From assembly GCF_014643255.1 (NCBI RefSeq), contig NZ_BMJI01000012.1, positions 1 to 64,000 on the forward strand: a DNA stretch of 64,000 nucleotides, in the 5' to 3' direction. Below the pieces are notes generated by a model that saw only the letters and a list, made by a program, of their open reading frames with translations, searched no databases and was not told where the DNA came from. Of the stretch, positions 24,050-35,850 are shown one piece after another; the first letter of the stretch is position 1; each line of letters opens with the position of its first letter. Origin of the DNA: Tersicoccus solisilvae (GTDB lineage: Bacteria > Actinomycetota > Actinomycetes > Actinomycetales > Micrococcaceae). The position numbers and the translations under genes are program-made.

Positions 24050-24831
24050 TGAGCACCCAGACAGCCGAACCGGCATCCAAGGTCGAGCTCCCCGCGTCCG
24101 CGGGCGGGGGCGGCGAGATCCCCACGTTCGACGTGACCCTGCGGGTCCGCCGGTACAACCCGGAGGTCTCGGACGAGCCGCACTGGGACGAGTTCTCGCT
24201 CACCATGTACGGCACGGACCGCGTCCTCGACGCGCTGCACAAGGCGAAGTGGGAGCACGACGGGTCGCTCTCGTTCCGCCGCTCGTGCGCGCACGGCGTG
24301 TGCGGCTCGGACGCGATGCGGATCAACGGCCGCAACCGCCTGGCCTGCAAGACGCTGCTCAAGGACCTGGACACGTCCAAGCCCATCCTGGTGGAGCCGA
24401 TCAAGGGCCTGCCGGTGGAGAAGGACCTGATCGTCGACATGGAGCCGTTCTTCCAGTCCTACCGGGAGATCATGCCGTTCCTCGTCAACCGCGGGCACGA
24501 GCCGACGAAGGAGCGCCTGCAGTCCGCCGAGGAGCGCGAGCGGTTCGACGACACCACCAAGTGCATCCTGTGCGCGGCATGCACGTCGTCCTGCCCGGTG
24601 TTCTGGACCGACGGCCAGTACTTCGGCCCGGCCGCCATCGTCAACGCGCATCGGTTCATCTTCGATTCGCGCGACGACGCCGGCGACATGCGCCTGCAGA
24701 TCCTCAACGACAAGGAGGGCGTGTGGCGCTGCCGCACGACCTTCAACTGCACCGAGGCGTGCCCGCGCGGCATCCAGGTGACCAAGGCCATCGCCGAGGT
24801 CAAGCAGGCGGTGCTCGCCCGCGCGATCTGA
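24049..24831 (+). CDS. sdhB: Succinate dehydrogenase iron-sulfur subunit
   Basis: Electron-transfer subunit linking SdhA to the quinone site (260 residues). It has a ferredoxin-type [2Fe-2S] motif (RRSCAHGVCGSDA plus later Cys in RLACKTLL), and two C-terminal clusters with Cys in CILCAACTSSCPV and FNCTEACPRGIQVTKAI. A 20-residue Ala/Gly-rich N-terminal lead precedes the domain. Translation is coupled to sdhA by overlapping stop and start codons. Confidence 0.98.
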   Translation: MSTQTAEPASKVELPASAGGGGEIPTFDVTLRVRRYNPEVSDEPHWDEFSLTMYGTDRVLDALHKAKWEHDGSLSFRRSCAHGVCGSDAMRINGRNRLACKTLLKDLDTSKPILVEPIKGLPVEKDLIVDMEPFFQSYREIMPFLVNRGHEPTKERLQSAEERERFDDTTKCILCAACTSSCPVFWTDGQYFGPAAIVNAHRFIFDSRDDAGDMRLQILNDKEGVWRCRTTFNCTEACPRGIQVTKAIAEVKQAVLARAI

Positions 24832-24848
24832 CCGGACGCGGACGCCAC

Positions 24849-24900
24849 GACACACGACGAGGGCCCGGGCGAGGAACCGCCCGGGCCTTCGTCGTGTGTC
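24849..24900. terminator. Bidirectional terminator after sdhCDAB
   Basis: A stem of about 22 bp (arms GACACACGACGA... at 24849-24871 and 24878-24900, one interior mismatch, 6-nt loop) lies between sdhB and the convergent RNA-ligase-like gene. It is 17 nt after the sdhB stop and can serve both. Confidence 0.85.
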
Positions 24901-24910
24901 CTGGTGCTCC

Positions 24911-25429
24911 TCAGCCGCCGAGCGGGACCTCCCCCACCTGCTCCCACTCCTGCTCGCCCGCGCGGAACACGCCGAGCGCGCGCGCCGGGAAGGTGGCGGC
25001 GAAACCGGCGAAGCGGATCAGCGCCTCGTCCAGGGCCTGCCGGTCGACGCCCTGGGCGAGGGTGACGTGCGGGTGGTACGGGAACCGGGCGCCGCTGCCG
25101 ATGCCGGCCGCGAGGATGCCCTCGTGCAGGTCGACGCACTCCCGCGCCCCGGTGGCCAGGCGCAGGAAGGCGACCGGCGAGTGTGGCAGGAAGCTGCCGG
25201 TGCCGCGCAGCACCACGGTGAACGGAGCGGTGCGGGCCGCGACCGCGGCCACCGCCGTGACGGCGGCGTCGACGTCGTCCGTGATCCCGTGGGTCAGGAT
25301 GGTCACATGGGGCGGGACGAGCGCCTCGGCGGCCTCCCCGAAGGAGGCGCGCCACCCGTGCAGCTGCGCCGCGAGCGGCCCCGGGACGGCGATCACCACC
25401 CCGAGGGCACCCTCCGTCAGCGCCTCCAC
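24911..25429 (-). CDS. 2'-5' RNA ligase / 2H phosphoesterase family protein
   Basis: Member of the 2H phosphoesterase superfamily (172 residues), which includes bacterial RNA 2'-5' ligases and cyclic phosphodiesterases. Both diagnostic H-x-T motifs are visible: PPHVTILT near residue 40 and YHPHVTLAQ near residue 118. The physiological substrate is not known for most family members. The GTG start follows the trpS stop by 2 nt, so the two are co-transcribed. That may hint at a tRNA or RNA role, which is only inference. Confidence 0.85.
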   Translation of the reverse strand: MEALTEGALGVVIAVPGPLAAQLHGWRASFGEAAEALVPPHVTILTHGITDDVDAAVTAVAAVAARTAPFTVVLRGTGSFLPHSPVAFLRLATGARECVDLHEGILAAGIGSGARFPYHPHVTLAQGVDRQALDEALIRFAGFAATFPARALGVFRAGEQEWEQVGEVPLGG

Positions 25430-25431
25430 GG

Positions 25432-27465
<2,034 letters not shown>

Positions 27466-27499
27466 CCGCCGGGCTCCCCCGCGCCCCCCGGCCCCCCTG

Positions 27500-27570
27500 G
27501 CCAGCTCGTCAATAGATGTTCGATCCGGCCCTTCGCAACCGCTTGCGTCGACATCTATTGACGAGCTGGC
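27500..27570. repeat. Dispersed inverted-repeat element, copy A
   Basis: Perfect 20-bp arms (GCCAGCTCGTCAATAGATGT at 27500-27519 and its complement at 27551-27570) enclose a 31-nt loop. The loop carries a second hairpin, CGCAA-CCGC-TTGCG, at 27534-27547. The same arms occur at 41263-41334 with an unrelated loop. This copy starts 18 nt past the stop of the minus-strand membrane gene and lies upstream of the xthA promoter. The arms are about 50% GC, much lower than the surroundings. Terminator, structured RNA or mobile miniature element are all possible. Confidence 0.9.
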
Positions 27571-27588
27571 GGAAGGTGAGGGCGCGGG

Positions 27589-28218
27589 TCAGTCGACGAC
27601 GGTGCCGCTGAGGGGACCGTCGTCGGTGCCGTCGCGGCGAGGACGGTCGTCGACACCGAGCATGCCGAGCGCGTTGTGGGCCGTGATCTGGATGGTCTCC
27701 AGCGCCCGCGCCACCTGGTCCGGGTCGGTGCCCAGATGCTGCTCGATCACCCGGCCCTGCACCGCCACGATCCGCAGGCTGTGCGCCAGCTTCTCGTCCC
27801 GGACGGGGTCGGCGGCCGCGGCGGAGACCACCCGCGTGCCGGCGGTGGCACCCGAGGGGGGCAGCCCGGCGGCGGAGCGCAGCGTGTCGTTGGCGCTGGC
27901 GAGCTGGGTGGCGCCGAAGCGGGCGGCGCGGCGCACGGCGAGGAAGACGACGAGGGCCAGCACCAGCCACCCCGCGGCGACGATCGCGACCAGCCAGCCG
28001 ACGACGTCGTTCTGATTGGCGGCGAACACGACGGCGACGAGGAACACCACCATGACGACGGCGAGCATCAGCCCGCCCCCTCCCAGCGGCGACCGGCGAG
28101 CGCCGGTGACGGCGCCGTCGTAGGCGCGGCCCGCGAACCCGGTGCCGGAGAGCAGGCCCCCGGCGGGCGCACCGGTGCGGGAGTCGGATCGGGGATCGGG
28201 ACGCGTCGAGCCAGCCAT
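27589..28218 (-). CDS. Membrane protein of unknown function
   Basis: Unrecognised 209-residue protein. A polar, Gly/Arg-rich N-terminus of about 45 residues is followed by two adjacent membrane spans (LMLAVVMVVFLVAVVFAA and WLVAIVAAGWLVLALVVFLAV). A soluble, partly helical C-terminal region contains RDEKLAHSLRIVAVQGRVIEQHLG. The ATG at 28218 has GGGAG upstream; a GAGAAT box 6 nt before it would also allow a leaderless start. The inverted repeat copy A lies 18 nt after the stop. Confidence 0.75.
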   Translation of the reverse strand: MAGSTRPDPRSDSRTGAPAGGLLSGTGFAGRAYDGAVTGARRSPLGGGGLMLAVVMVVFLVAVVFAANQNDVVGWLVAIVAAGWLVLALVVFLAVRRAARFGATQLASANDTLRSAAGLPPSGATAGTRVVSAAAADPVRDEKLAHSLRIVAVQGRVIEQHLGTDPDQVARALETIQITAHNALGMLGVDDRPRRDGTDDGPLSGTVVD

Positions 28219-28277
28219 GGCCCCATTCTCCCGTACCGCCGGGCCGGGGCGGCGGCGTTCCACCGGAGGCGAACGGG

Positions 28278-29111
28278 CTACTTGAGGAACAGCGCCCGCA
28301 GCCGGCTGGTGGTCAGTGCCAGCCCGATCACGATCATCACGACGTAGTACAGCAGGTGCAGGGCGGTCTCCCCGGTGAGGACGCCGACGCTGAGCTGGCG
28401 CATCAACTCCACCCCGTGCCACAGCGGCAGCGCCTGGACCACCCACCGGATCGGCTCCGGGTAGACGGAGAGGGGGTAGAACGTCGCGCTGAACAGGAAC
28501 ATCGGCATCATCACGAACGTGACGATGTCCATCTGCTGGAAGGTCTTCATGTAGCTGGTGACGGCCATGCCGAAGCTGGCGAACCCGAAGGCGACCAGCA
28601 CGGCGGCGGGGATCAGCAGCAACGTCCAGGCGGACTGCGCGAGGCCGAACACGACCATCACCCCGGTGAAGCCCACCGCGTACAGGGCGCCGCGCACCAG
28701 GGCCATGACGATCTCGCCCACGGCCACGTCCAGCGGCCCGAGAGAGGTCGACAGCATGCCCTGGTACAGCTTGCCGAACGTCATCTTGAAGAAGACGTTC
28801 CAGGTGGAGTCGTAGACGGCGCCGTTCATCGCGGAGACCGCCAGCAGCGCCGGCGCGATGTACGCGGCGTAGCTCACGGTGGTCCCGCCGGGGCCCTCGA
28901 CCTGACCGACGAGCGTGCCGAGCCCCACCCCGAGGGAGAGCAGGTAGAAGACCGGCTCGAAGAACCCGGAGACGAGGATGATCCAGTTCTGGCTGCGGAT
29001 CACCCGGAACCCGCGCCCGATGACGGCGCTCGCATTGCGGGAGTAGAGCACCGCGAGCGGCCGGCGCGACGGGGTCAGGCGCGGCGTCGTGACGCCGCCG
29101 GGGGCGGTCAT
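28278..29111 (-). CDS. ABC-2 type exporter permease, subunit 2
   Basis: Membrane subunit of a drug/polysaccharide-type ABC exporter (ABC-2 family, DrrB/NodJ-like), 277 residues with about six spans. The segment GFFEPVFYLLSLGVGLGTLVG and the typical MPMFLFSATFYPLSVYPEPIRWVVQALPLWHGVELMRQL are diagnostic. The ATG overlaps the stop of the previous permease (ATGA). The transported substrate cannot be inferred. It forms one operon with the next two genes. Confidence 0.9.
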   Translation of the reverse strand: MTAPGGVTTPRLTPSRRPLAVLYSRNASAVIGRGFRVIRSQNWIILVSGFFEPVFYLLSLGVGLGTLVGQVEGPGGTTVSYAAYIAPALLAVSAMNGAVYDSTWNVFFKMTFGKLYQGMLSTSLGPLDVAVGEIVMALVRGALYAVGFTGVMVVFGLAQSAWTLLLIPAAVLVAFGFASFGMAVTSYMKTFQQMDIVTFVMMPMFLFSATFYPLSVYPEPIRWVVQALPLWHGVELMRQLSVGVLTGETALHLLYYVVMIVIGLALTTSRLRALFLK

Positions 29112-29958
29112 CGACCCAGCCTGCGGGTGAAGAACCGGCGGGCCAGCGTCATCCCCGTCACGGCGAGCGCGACCAGGACCACCAGATGGACGACCATTAG
29201 CCACGGCGGCACCGCCAGCCCGAACGACACGACCCGGGCCAGCTGCGTCGTGTGCCACAGCGGGGAGATCCAGCCGATCCACTGCAGCCCGGCCGGCATC
29301 GTCTCGAGCGGGTAGAAGGTGCCCGAGAACAGGAACAGCGGGGTGATCACGAACCGCTGGATCATGGAGAACTGGAAGCCCTCGCCCTCGAGCGTCGCCG
29401 AGTACGCCATCACCGGCGCCCCGAAGGCGAGCGCCCCGAGGACCGCGATCGGCACGATCAACCAGCCGGTGCCGAGCGACGGGACGGCGCCGAACAGGTG
29501 GAGGATGCCGACGTAGGCCACGGTCTGCACGGTGAGACGGACCCCCACGGCCATCAGGTGGCCGGCCGCGATCTGACCCGGGGTGAGCGGGGAGGCGTTG
29601 GGGCCGTAGTAGACCCGGCGCCATTTGAAGCCGTCCATCACGGGGAACATCATCTCCAGGCCCACGGTCATCAGCGCGGCCGAGGTGACCAGGGCGGGCG
29701 CGACGAACTGCAGGTAGCTCACCCCGTTCGCGGCGACACCGTTGCGGTCCACGAGCACGGCCAGGCCGACGCCGAGGGCGTAGAGGTAGAGCAGCGGGGA
29801 GCCGATGCTCTCCAGCGCGATGGTGCCGGCGTAGGCGCGCATGCTGCGCAATGCGTGCTCGGCGTAGTAGAGGGCGCCCCACCGGCGGGCCTTCGCGGCG
29901 GACACGGCGGGGCCGTGGGCGCGCCCGGAGTAGGTCAGGGCGGTGGGGGTGCTCCCGC

Positions 29959-29962
<4 letters not shown>
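29108..29962 (-). CDS. ABC-2 type exporter permease, subunit 1
   Basis: Second ABC-2 permease (284 residues), paralogous to its neighbour. It has ESIGSPLLYLYALGVGLAVLV near the N-terminus and ITPLFLFSGTFYPLETMPAGLQWIGWISPLWHTTQLARV near the end. The GTG start overlaps the TGA of the ATPase gene (GTGA), showing translational coupling. Confidence 0.9.
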
Positions 29963-30957
<995 letters not shown>

Positions 30958-30964
30958 TCGTGAC

Positions 30965-30970
30965 AGTGTA
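30965..30970 (-). promoter_or_regulatory. -10 box of the leaderless ABC exporter operon
   Basis: TACACT-GTCACGA-GTG on the minus strand. It lies 57 bp from the divergent FAD oxidase start. Confidence 0.6.
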
Positions 30971-31026
30971 GGAAATCACACCGACAGATCACAGCATTGA
31001 CGCGACGTACTCGAGGAGCACCGACG

Positions 31027-32451
31027 ATGACCGCACCCGGCACCCTTCCGCCCCGGCCCGGGCCCGCCGATCATCTCCCGGCCGCCACCGACCCCGAGGT
31101 CCTGCGCCGGCTGACCGAGGCCCTCGGGGACAAGGTCCGCACCGACCCGGCCTCCCTGGCGGCGGCGCGGACCGACGAATCGGGGCACGCGACCGACGCC
31201 GCCCCCCTGGCGGTGGTCGAGGCACAGGAGATCGAGGACGTCCAGGCCGTGTGCCGGATCTGCACCGCGACCGGCACCCCGATCGTCACCCGCGGCGCGG
31301 GTACCGGGCTGGCCGGGGGCGCCATCGGCGGGGCGGGCGAGGTGGTGCTCTCGACGGCGCGGATGGACCGGATCCTGGAGATCTCCCCGCAGAACCGGCT
31401 GGCCGTCGTCCAGCCCGGCATCCTCAACGGCACCCTGAACGCGGCCCTCGCCGAGCAGGGGCTGTGGTGGCCGCCGGACCCCGCGAGCAAGGACATCTCG
31501 TCCGTCGGCGGCAACATCGCGACCAACGCCGGCGGGCTGCTGTGCGCCAAGTACGGGGTCACCCGGGAGTCCGTGCTGGCGCTGAAGGTGGTGCTGGCCG
31601 ACGGCACGCTGATCAGCGTCGGGCACCGCACCGTCAAGGGCGTCACCGGGCTCGACCTCTGCGCCCTGATGATCGGCTCGGAGGGCGTGCTCGGCGTGAT
31701 CGTCGAGTGCACGCTCAAGCTGCGCCCGGCCGTCACCGGCCCGGTGCCCACCATCGCCGCGTTCTTCGAGGACGTCGAGGCGGCCGCCGCGGCCTGCTCG
31801 GCCGTCACCGCCGCCCACCTGGAGCCGGCGGTGATGGAACTGCTCGACGAGCAGATCCTCGCCGCCGTCAGCGCGCACACGGGCGTCGACCTGATCGACC
31901 GGGGCCGGTCCTACGTGCTGATCCAGACGGACGGCCCGGGGGCGGAGGCGACGGCGCAGGCGATCCGCGCGGTGCTGGAGGCGAACGGGGGCCGGGTCGA
32001 GTTCGCCCGGGACCCGGCCGAGGCGGCCCGGCTGGTGCAGGTGCGGCGCGAGGTGCATCCGGCGATGACCCGGCTGGGGACCGCCCTGATCGAGGACGTC
32101 GCCGTGCCCCGGGATCGGCTCGCCGCCATGTACGCGCGGATCGCCGACATCGCCGACCGGTACGACGTGGCCATCCCGACCAACGCCCACGCCGGTGACG
32201 GCAATCTGCACCCGACGTTCGTGTTCGCGGGCACGGAGGTCCCCCCGCGGGTGTGGGACGCGGCCGACGAGCTGTTCCAGTACGCCATCGAGCTCGGCGG
32301 CACCCTGACCGGCGAGCACGGGGTGGGCGTGCTCAAGAGGCGCTGGCTCGGGGACGAACTCGGTACCGACCAGCTGGCCCTGCAGCGCCGGATCAAGGCG
32401 GCGTTCGACCCGGACGGCCTGCTCAATCCCGGCAAGGTCTTCGCGCCGTAG
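31027..32451 (+). CDS. FAD-linked oxidase (GlcD / D-lactate dehydrogenase type)
   Basis: Flavoprotein of the VAO/PCMH fold oxidising a 2-hydroxy acid, such as glycolate or D-lactate. The 474-residue protein has the FAD-binding VTRGAGTGLAGGAIGG and DISSVGGNIATNAGGL segments. The FAD_oxidase_C domain ends with AHAGDGNLHPTFVF and GEHGVGVLKRRWL, typical of GlcD and Dld. The ATG at 31027 has GAGGAG 9 nt upstream. No glcE or glcF partner is present, so a stand-alone D-lactate or related dehydrogenase is more likely. Confidence 0.9.
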   Translation: MTAPGTLPPRPGPADHLPAATDPEVLRRLTEALGDKVRTDPASLAAARTDESGHATDAAPLAVVEAQEIEDVQAVCRICTATGTPIVTRGAGTGLAGGAIGGAGEVVLSTARMDRILEISPQNRLAVVQPGILNGTLNAALAEQGLWWPPDPASKDISSVGGNIATNAGGLLCAKYGVTRESVLALKVVLADGTLISVGHRTVKGVTGLDLCALMIGSEGVLGVIVECTLKLRPAVTGPVPTIAAFFEDVEAAAAACSAVTAAHLEPAVMELLDEQILAAVSAHTGVDLIDRGRSYVLIQTDGPGAEATAQAIRAVLEANGGRVEFARDPAEAARLVQVRREVHPAMTRLGTALIEDVAVPRDRLAAMYARIADIADRYDVAIPTNAHAGDGNLHPTFVFAGTEVPPRVWDAADELFQYAIELGGTLTGEHGVGVLKRRWLGDELGTDQLALQRRIKAAFDPDGLLNPGKVFAP

Positions 32452-32473
32452 CCGCCGGGCGCCGGCGAACCAG

Positions 32474-32513
32474 CGCTGAGCCGGGCCGGGGCCCGGGTCG
32501 AGGCGCCTCAGCG
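32474..32513. terminator. Bidirectional terminator between FAD oxidase and glyA
   Basis: Convergent gene ends flank CGCTGAG (32474-32480) and CTCAGCG (32507-32513) arms, with an inner CCGGGC/GCCCGG pairing. It lies 22 nt after one stop and 8 nt before the other. Confidence 0.6.
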
Positions 32514-32521
32514 GGAGGCGC

Positions 32522-33808
32522 TCACCACTCCTCGAGGCCCTCGTACAGCGGGAAGTCGCCGGCGAGCTTCTCCACGCGAACGCGCAGCGCGTCGATGTCG
32601 GCGCCGGGCTTGAGGGTCTCCGCGATGACGTCGGCCACCTCGGTGAACTCGGCGTCGCCGAAGCCGCGGGTGGCCAGGGCCGGGGTGCCGATCCGCAGGC
32701 CCGAGGTGACCATCGGCGGGCGCGGGTCGAACGGGATGGCGTTGCGGTTGACGGTGATGCCCGCGCGGTGCAGCAGGTCCTCGGCCTGCTTGCCGTCCAG
32801 CGCCGAGTCCTTCAGGGAGACGAGCACGAGGTGCACGTCGGTGCCGCCGGTCAGCACCGACACGCCGTGCTCGGTGACGTCGGCGGCGGAGAGCCGCTCG
32901 GCGAGGATCCGGGCACCGTCCAGGGTGCGGCGCTGCCGCTGCGCGAACTCCTCCCCCGCGGCGATCTTGAACGCGACGGCCTTGGCGGCGATGGCGTGCA
33001 TCAGTGGGCCGCCCTGCTGGCCGGGGAACACCGCCGAGTCGATCTTCTTCGCGTACTCGGCCTTGGAGAGCACGAGCCCGGAGCGGGGACCGCCGAGGGT
33101 CTTGTGCACGGTGGAGGTGACGACGTCGGAGTGCGGCACGGGGTTCGGGTGCAGGCCCGCGGCCACCAGGCCGGCGAAGTGCGCCATGTCCGTCCACAGC
33201 AGCGCGCCCACCTCGTCGGCGATCGACCGGAAGGCGGCGAAGTCGAGCTGCCGCGGGTAGGCGGACCAGCCGGCGATGATCACCTGCGGCCGCTCCGCGA
33301 GGGCCTGCTCCCGCACGTGGTCCATGTCGATGCGGTAGGTGTCCGGGTCCACGCCGTAGGCGGCGACCTCGTAGAGCTTGCCGGAGAAGTTCAGCTTCAT
33401 GCCGTGCGTCAGGTGCCCGCCGTGCGCGAGGGTGAGCCCGAGCAGCTTGTCGCCGGGCTGGATCATGGCGGCGAGCGCGGCCGCGTTGGCCTGGGCCCCG
33501 GCGTGGGGCTGCACGTTGGCGTGCTCGGCCCCGAACAGCGCCTTGACCCGGTCCCGCGCGAGGTTCTCGGCGACGTCGACGTACTCGCAGCCGCCGTAGT
33601 AGCGCCGCCCGGGGTAGCCCTCGGCGTACTTGTTGGTCAGCACGGAGCCCTGCGCCTGCAGCACGGCCCGTGGCACGAAGTTCTCGGAGGCGATCATCTC
33701 GAGGGTGCCCCGCTGGCGGCCGAGCTCGTCCGCGAGCACCGCGGCGATCTCGGGGTCGACCTCGGTCAGCGGCTGGGTGTTCAGGGCGGCGGTGGCGGAA
33801 TGGCTCAA
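32522..33808 (-). CDS. glyA: Serine hydroxymethyltransferase
   Basis: PLP enzyme interconverting serine and glycine while loading tetrahydrofolate with a one-carbon unit. The 428-residue protein shows [25 protein letters not shown], the conserved [11 protein letters not shown], and the PLP lysine in [14 protein letters not shown]. The start is a TTG at 33808 with AGGAG 8 nt upstream; no ATG or GTG gives a normal N-terminus. A ZTP riboswitch occupies the leader, so expression should rise when ZTP signals folate or one-carbon shortage. Confidence 0.97.
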   Translation of the reverse strand: MSHSATAALNTQPLTEVDPEIAAVLADELGRQRGTLEMIASENFVPRAVLQAQGSVLTNKYAEGYPGRRYYGGCEYVDVAENLARDRVKALFGAEHANVQPHAGAQANAAALAAMIQPGDKLLGLTLAHGGHLTHGMKLNFSGKLYEVAAYGVDPDTYRIDMDHVREQALAERPQVIIAGWSAYPRQLDFAAFRSIADEVGALLWTDMAHFAGLVAAGLHPNPVPHSDVVTSTVHKTLGGPRSGLVLSKAEYAKKIDSAVFPGQQGGPLMHAIAAKAVAFKIAAGEEFAQRQRRTLDGARILAERLSAADVTEHGVSVLTGGTDVHLVLVSLKDSALDGKQAEDLLHRAGITVNRNAIPFDPRPPMVTSGLRIGTPALATRGFGDAEFTEVADVIAETLKPGADIDALRVRVEKLAGDFPLYEGLEEW

Positions 33809-33862
33809 CGTGATCTCTCCTGCGGGGGCGGTCGTGGCGGTCGGGCACGCGGTCGTCGTGGA

Positions 33863-33940
33863 CTCCACCCAGGCGTGCGGCCGGTCCCTCACCGGGCGCG
33901 CTCCCCGGTGGTCCTCCACCTCACGCCAGTCACGCGTCCC
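33863..33940 (-). ncRNA. ZTP riboswitch (pfl motif) upstream of glyA
   Basis: The minus-strand leader of glyA has every core element of the pfl motif. A 5' P1 strand GGGaCGCG (33940-33933) pairs with CGCGCCC (33900-33894). The conserved GTGACTGGCG follows (33933-33924). Next is a P2 hairpin GGTGG-AGGA-CCACC (33920-33907), then GGGGAGC (33906-33900). The 3' hairpin element has CGCCTGGGT (33875-33867). ZTP/ZMP riboswitches control one-carbon and purine genes, and glyA is a standard target. The regulated step (terminator or translation) is not obvious; about 50 nt separate the aptamer from the ribosome site. Confidence 0.88.
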
Positions 33941-33950
33941 GTCGTGGCTC

Positions 33951-33956
33951 ACGGTA
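33951..33956 (-). promoter_or_regulatory. Candidate -10 box of glyA
   Basis: TACCGT on the minus strand would place transcription start at the first bases of the riboswitch P1 stem. The -35 region is weak. Confidence 0.45.
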
Positions 33957-33991
33957 CACCGAAGGCGCCGGACGCCGAGGGGCCGGCTGGT

Positions 33992-33997
33992 TAGGAT
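33992..33997 (+). promoter_or_regulatory. -10 box of leaderless gamma-carbonic anhydrase gene
   Basis: TAGGAT-CGGGCC-ATG. It is divergent from and close to the glyA promoter. Confidence 0.6.
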
Positions 33998-34003
33998 CGG
34001 GCC

Positions 34004-34522
34004 ATGGCGACCATCCTCCAGCACGGTGACCACTCCCCGCGGATCGACCCGTCCGCCTTCGTGGCGACGAATGCGACCGTGATCGGCGACGTGAGCGTCG
34101 GTGCCGGCTCCGGCGTCTTCTACGGCGCCGTCGTGCGCGGGGACACCGCCACGATCCGGCTGGGCGCCGGCAGCAACCTGCAGGACAACGTCGTCGTGCA
34201 CGCCGATCCGGACTTCCCGGCGACCATCGGCGACGGGGTGAGCGTCGGCCACAACGCCGTCGTGCACGGCTGCACGGTCGAGGACGACTGCCTGATCGGC
34301 ATGAACGCGACCGTGCTCAACGGCGCCGTGATCGGGACGGGTTCCCTCGTGGCCGCCGGAGCCGTCGTCCTCGAGGGCACCGTCGTGCCCCCGGGCTCCC
34401 TCGTCGCCGGCGTCCCGGCGAAGGTGCGCCGGGAGTTGACCGACGACGAGCGGGCGGGGGTCCGGGAGAACGCCGCCCACTATCGCGCCCTCTCCCGCCA
34501 GCACGCGGGTCGTTCCTCGTGA
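34004..34522 (+). CDS. Gamma-carbonic anhydrase family protein
   Basis: Left-handed beta-helix protein of the gamma-carbonic anhydrase/PaaY-like family (172 residues), a probable trimer binding metal at subunit interfaces. Hexapeptide repeats run through most of the chain. The conserved VVVHADPD and [15 protein letters not shown] segments supply the metal-binding His residues. The [13 protein letters not shown] exit and a short C-terminal helix are typical. True carbonic anhydrase activity is not certain for this subgroup. The ATG at 34004 lies 6 nt after TAGGAT, indicating a leaderless mRNA. Confidence 0.9.
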   Translation: MATILQHGDHSPRIDPSAFVATNATVIGDVSVGAGSGVFYGAVVRGDTATIRLGAGSNLQDNVVVHADPDFPATIGDGVSVGHNAVVHGCTVEDDCLIGMNATVLNGAVIGTGSLVAAGAVVLEGTVVPPGSLVAGVPAKVRRELTDDERAGVRENAAHYRALSRQHAGRSS

Positions 34523-34554
34523 CTGTGCGTTTGACACCGCTTGCATTAACTTCT

Positions 34555-34583
34555 TGACGACAACCGTCTCCGTGGGGCACGCT
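34555..34583 (+). promoter_or_regulatory. Promoter of the ROK regulator gene
   Basis: TTGACG (34555-34560), 17-nt spacer, CACGCT (34578-34583), then 7 nt to the ATG, implying a leaderless message. The 10-nt motif CTTGACGACA at 34553-34562 recurs at the promoter of the downstream sugar importer. Confidence 0.55.
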
Positions 34584-34590
34584 GTCCGGT

Positions 34591-35850
34591 ATGCCTGTCG
34601 ATGACGACGTCCGCCCTGCCCGCCGGCGCGGCATCGACCACGCCTCCCTCCCGACGCCGTCCGCGCCGCCCTACGCCGGCGCCGCGTCCCGCAACACCGG
34701 CTCCCAGCGGGCCCTGCGCGACTTCAACCAGCAGCGCATCCGCGAGGTGCTGGCCGGCTCCGGCCCCGCCACGCAGGCCGAACTCGCGCGCCGCACCGGC
34801 CTGTCCACCGCCACCATCTCGAACATCGTGCGGAGGATGGCGGCGGCCTCGCTCGTCACCACCGAGCCCACGACGAGCTCGGGCCGCAAGGCCACCCTGG
34901 TCAGCCTCAACGAGGACGGCAGCTTCGCCGCCGGCATCGACTTCGGCCGCCGGCACATCCGCATCATCCTGGCGACACCGAGCCACACCATCCTGGCCGA
35001 GCGGTTCCAGGACGTGCCCGTGGGCCTCGGCGCGAGCGAGGTGATCGCCGAGGCGGACCGGCTGCTGCAGCGCATGCTCGACGAGACCGGCCGCCGACGG
35101 GAGGACCTGCTCGGCTGCGGGGTGGGCGTCCCCGGCCCGGTGGACCGCCGCACCGGCGAGATCGTCTACGGCGCGATCCTGCCCGAATGGGTCGGCATCC
35201 ACGTCCTCGACCGGCTGCGCAGCACCCTGCGCACCCCCGTGCACCTGGACAACGACGCCAACCTGGGGGCCCTGGCGGAGGTCACCTGGGGCCCGCACGC
35301 GGACGCCCACGACCTCGCGTTCGTCAAGGTCGGCTCCGGCATCGGCATGGGTCTGATCCTGCGGGGCGAGCTGTACTACGGCAACGTCGGCCTGACCGGC
35401 GAGCTGGGCCACACGACGGTGGTGGAACAGGGCCAGATCTGCCGGTGCGGCAGCCGCGGGTGCCTGGAGACGGTGGCGTCGACGTCCTACATGCTCGATC
35501 TGCTCGCCCGCACCCGCCGTTCCGACCGGCCGCTGACCACCGCCGACCTGGTGGAGGCGGCCGCCGGGGGCGACCCGGCCGCCCGGCGGGTGGTGGCCGA
35601 CGCCGGGCAGGCCCTCGGCCGTGCGCTCGCGTCGATGGCCAACATCCTCAACCCCGAGCGGATCATCGTCGGGGGCCCGCTCGCCGCCCTCGGCGCCGTG
35701 CTGCTCGACCCGGTGCGGCAGGGCATGCACCGGCACGCCATCCCCGCCGTCACCGCGACGACGGAGCTCGCGATGGCCTCGCTGGGCGACCGCGCGGAGG
35801 CACTGGGCGCCTGCACACTCGCCTTCCAACAGGTCGCGGTGCCGGCCTGA
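34591..35850 (+). CDS. ROK-family transcriptional regulator
   Basis: Sugar-responsive repressor of the NagC/XylR (ROK) family, 419 residues. The N-terminal winged helix-turn-helix is at about residues 45-105 ([38 protein letters not shown]). The ROK sugar-binding domain follows with [21 protein letters not shown], and the zinc motif [22 protein letters not shown] low-complexity lead precedes the DNA-binding domain. It lies just upstream of, and in line with, a three-gene sugar ABC importer that it probably controls. The sugar is unknown. Confidence 0.9.
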   Translation: MPVDDDVRPARRRGIDHASLPTPSAPPYAGAASRNTGSQRALRDFNQQRIREVLAGSGPATQAELARRTGLSTATISNIVRRMAAASLVTTEPTTSSGRKATLVSLNEDGSFAAGIDFGRRHIRIILATPSHTILAERFQDVPVGLGASEVIAEADRLLQRMLDETGRRREDLLGCGVGVPGPVDRRTGEIVYGAILPEWVGIHVLDRLRSTLRTPVHLDNDANLGALAEVTWGPHADAHDLAFVKVGSGIGMGLILRGELYYGNVGLTGELGHTTVVEQGQICRCGSRGCLETVASTSYMLDLLARTRRSDRPLTTADLVEAAAGGDPAARRVVADAGQALGRALASMANILNPERIIVGGPLAALGAVLLDPVRQGMHRHAIPAVTATTELAMASLGDRAEALGACTLAFQQVAVPA

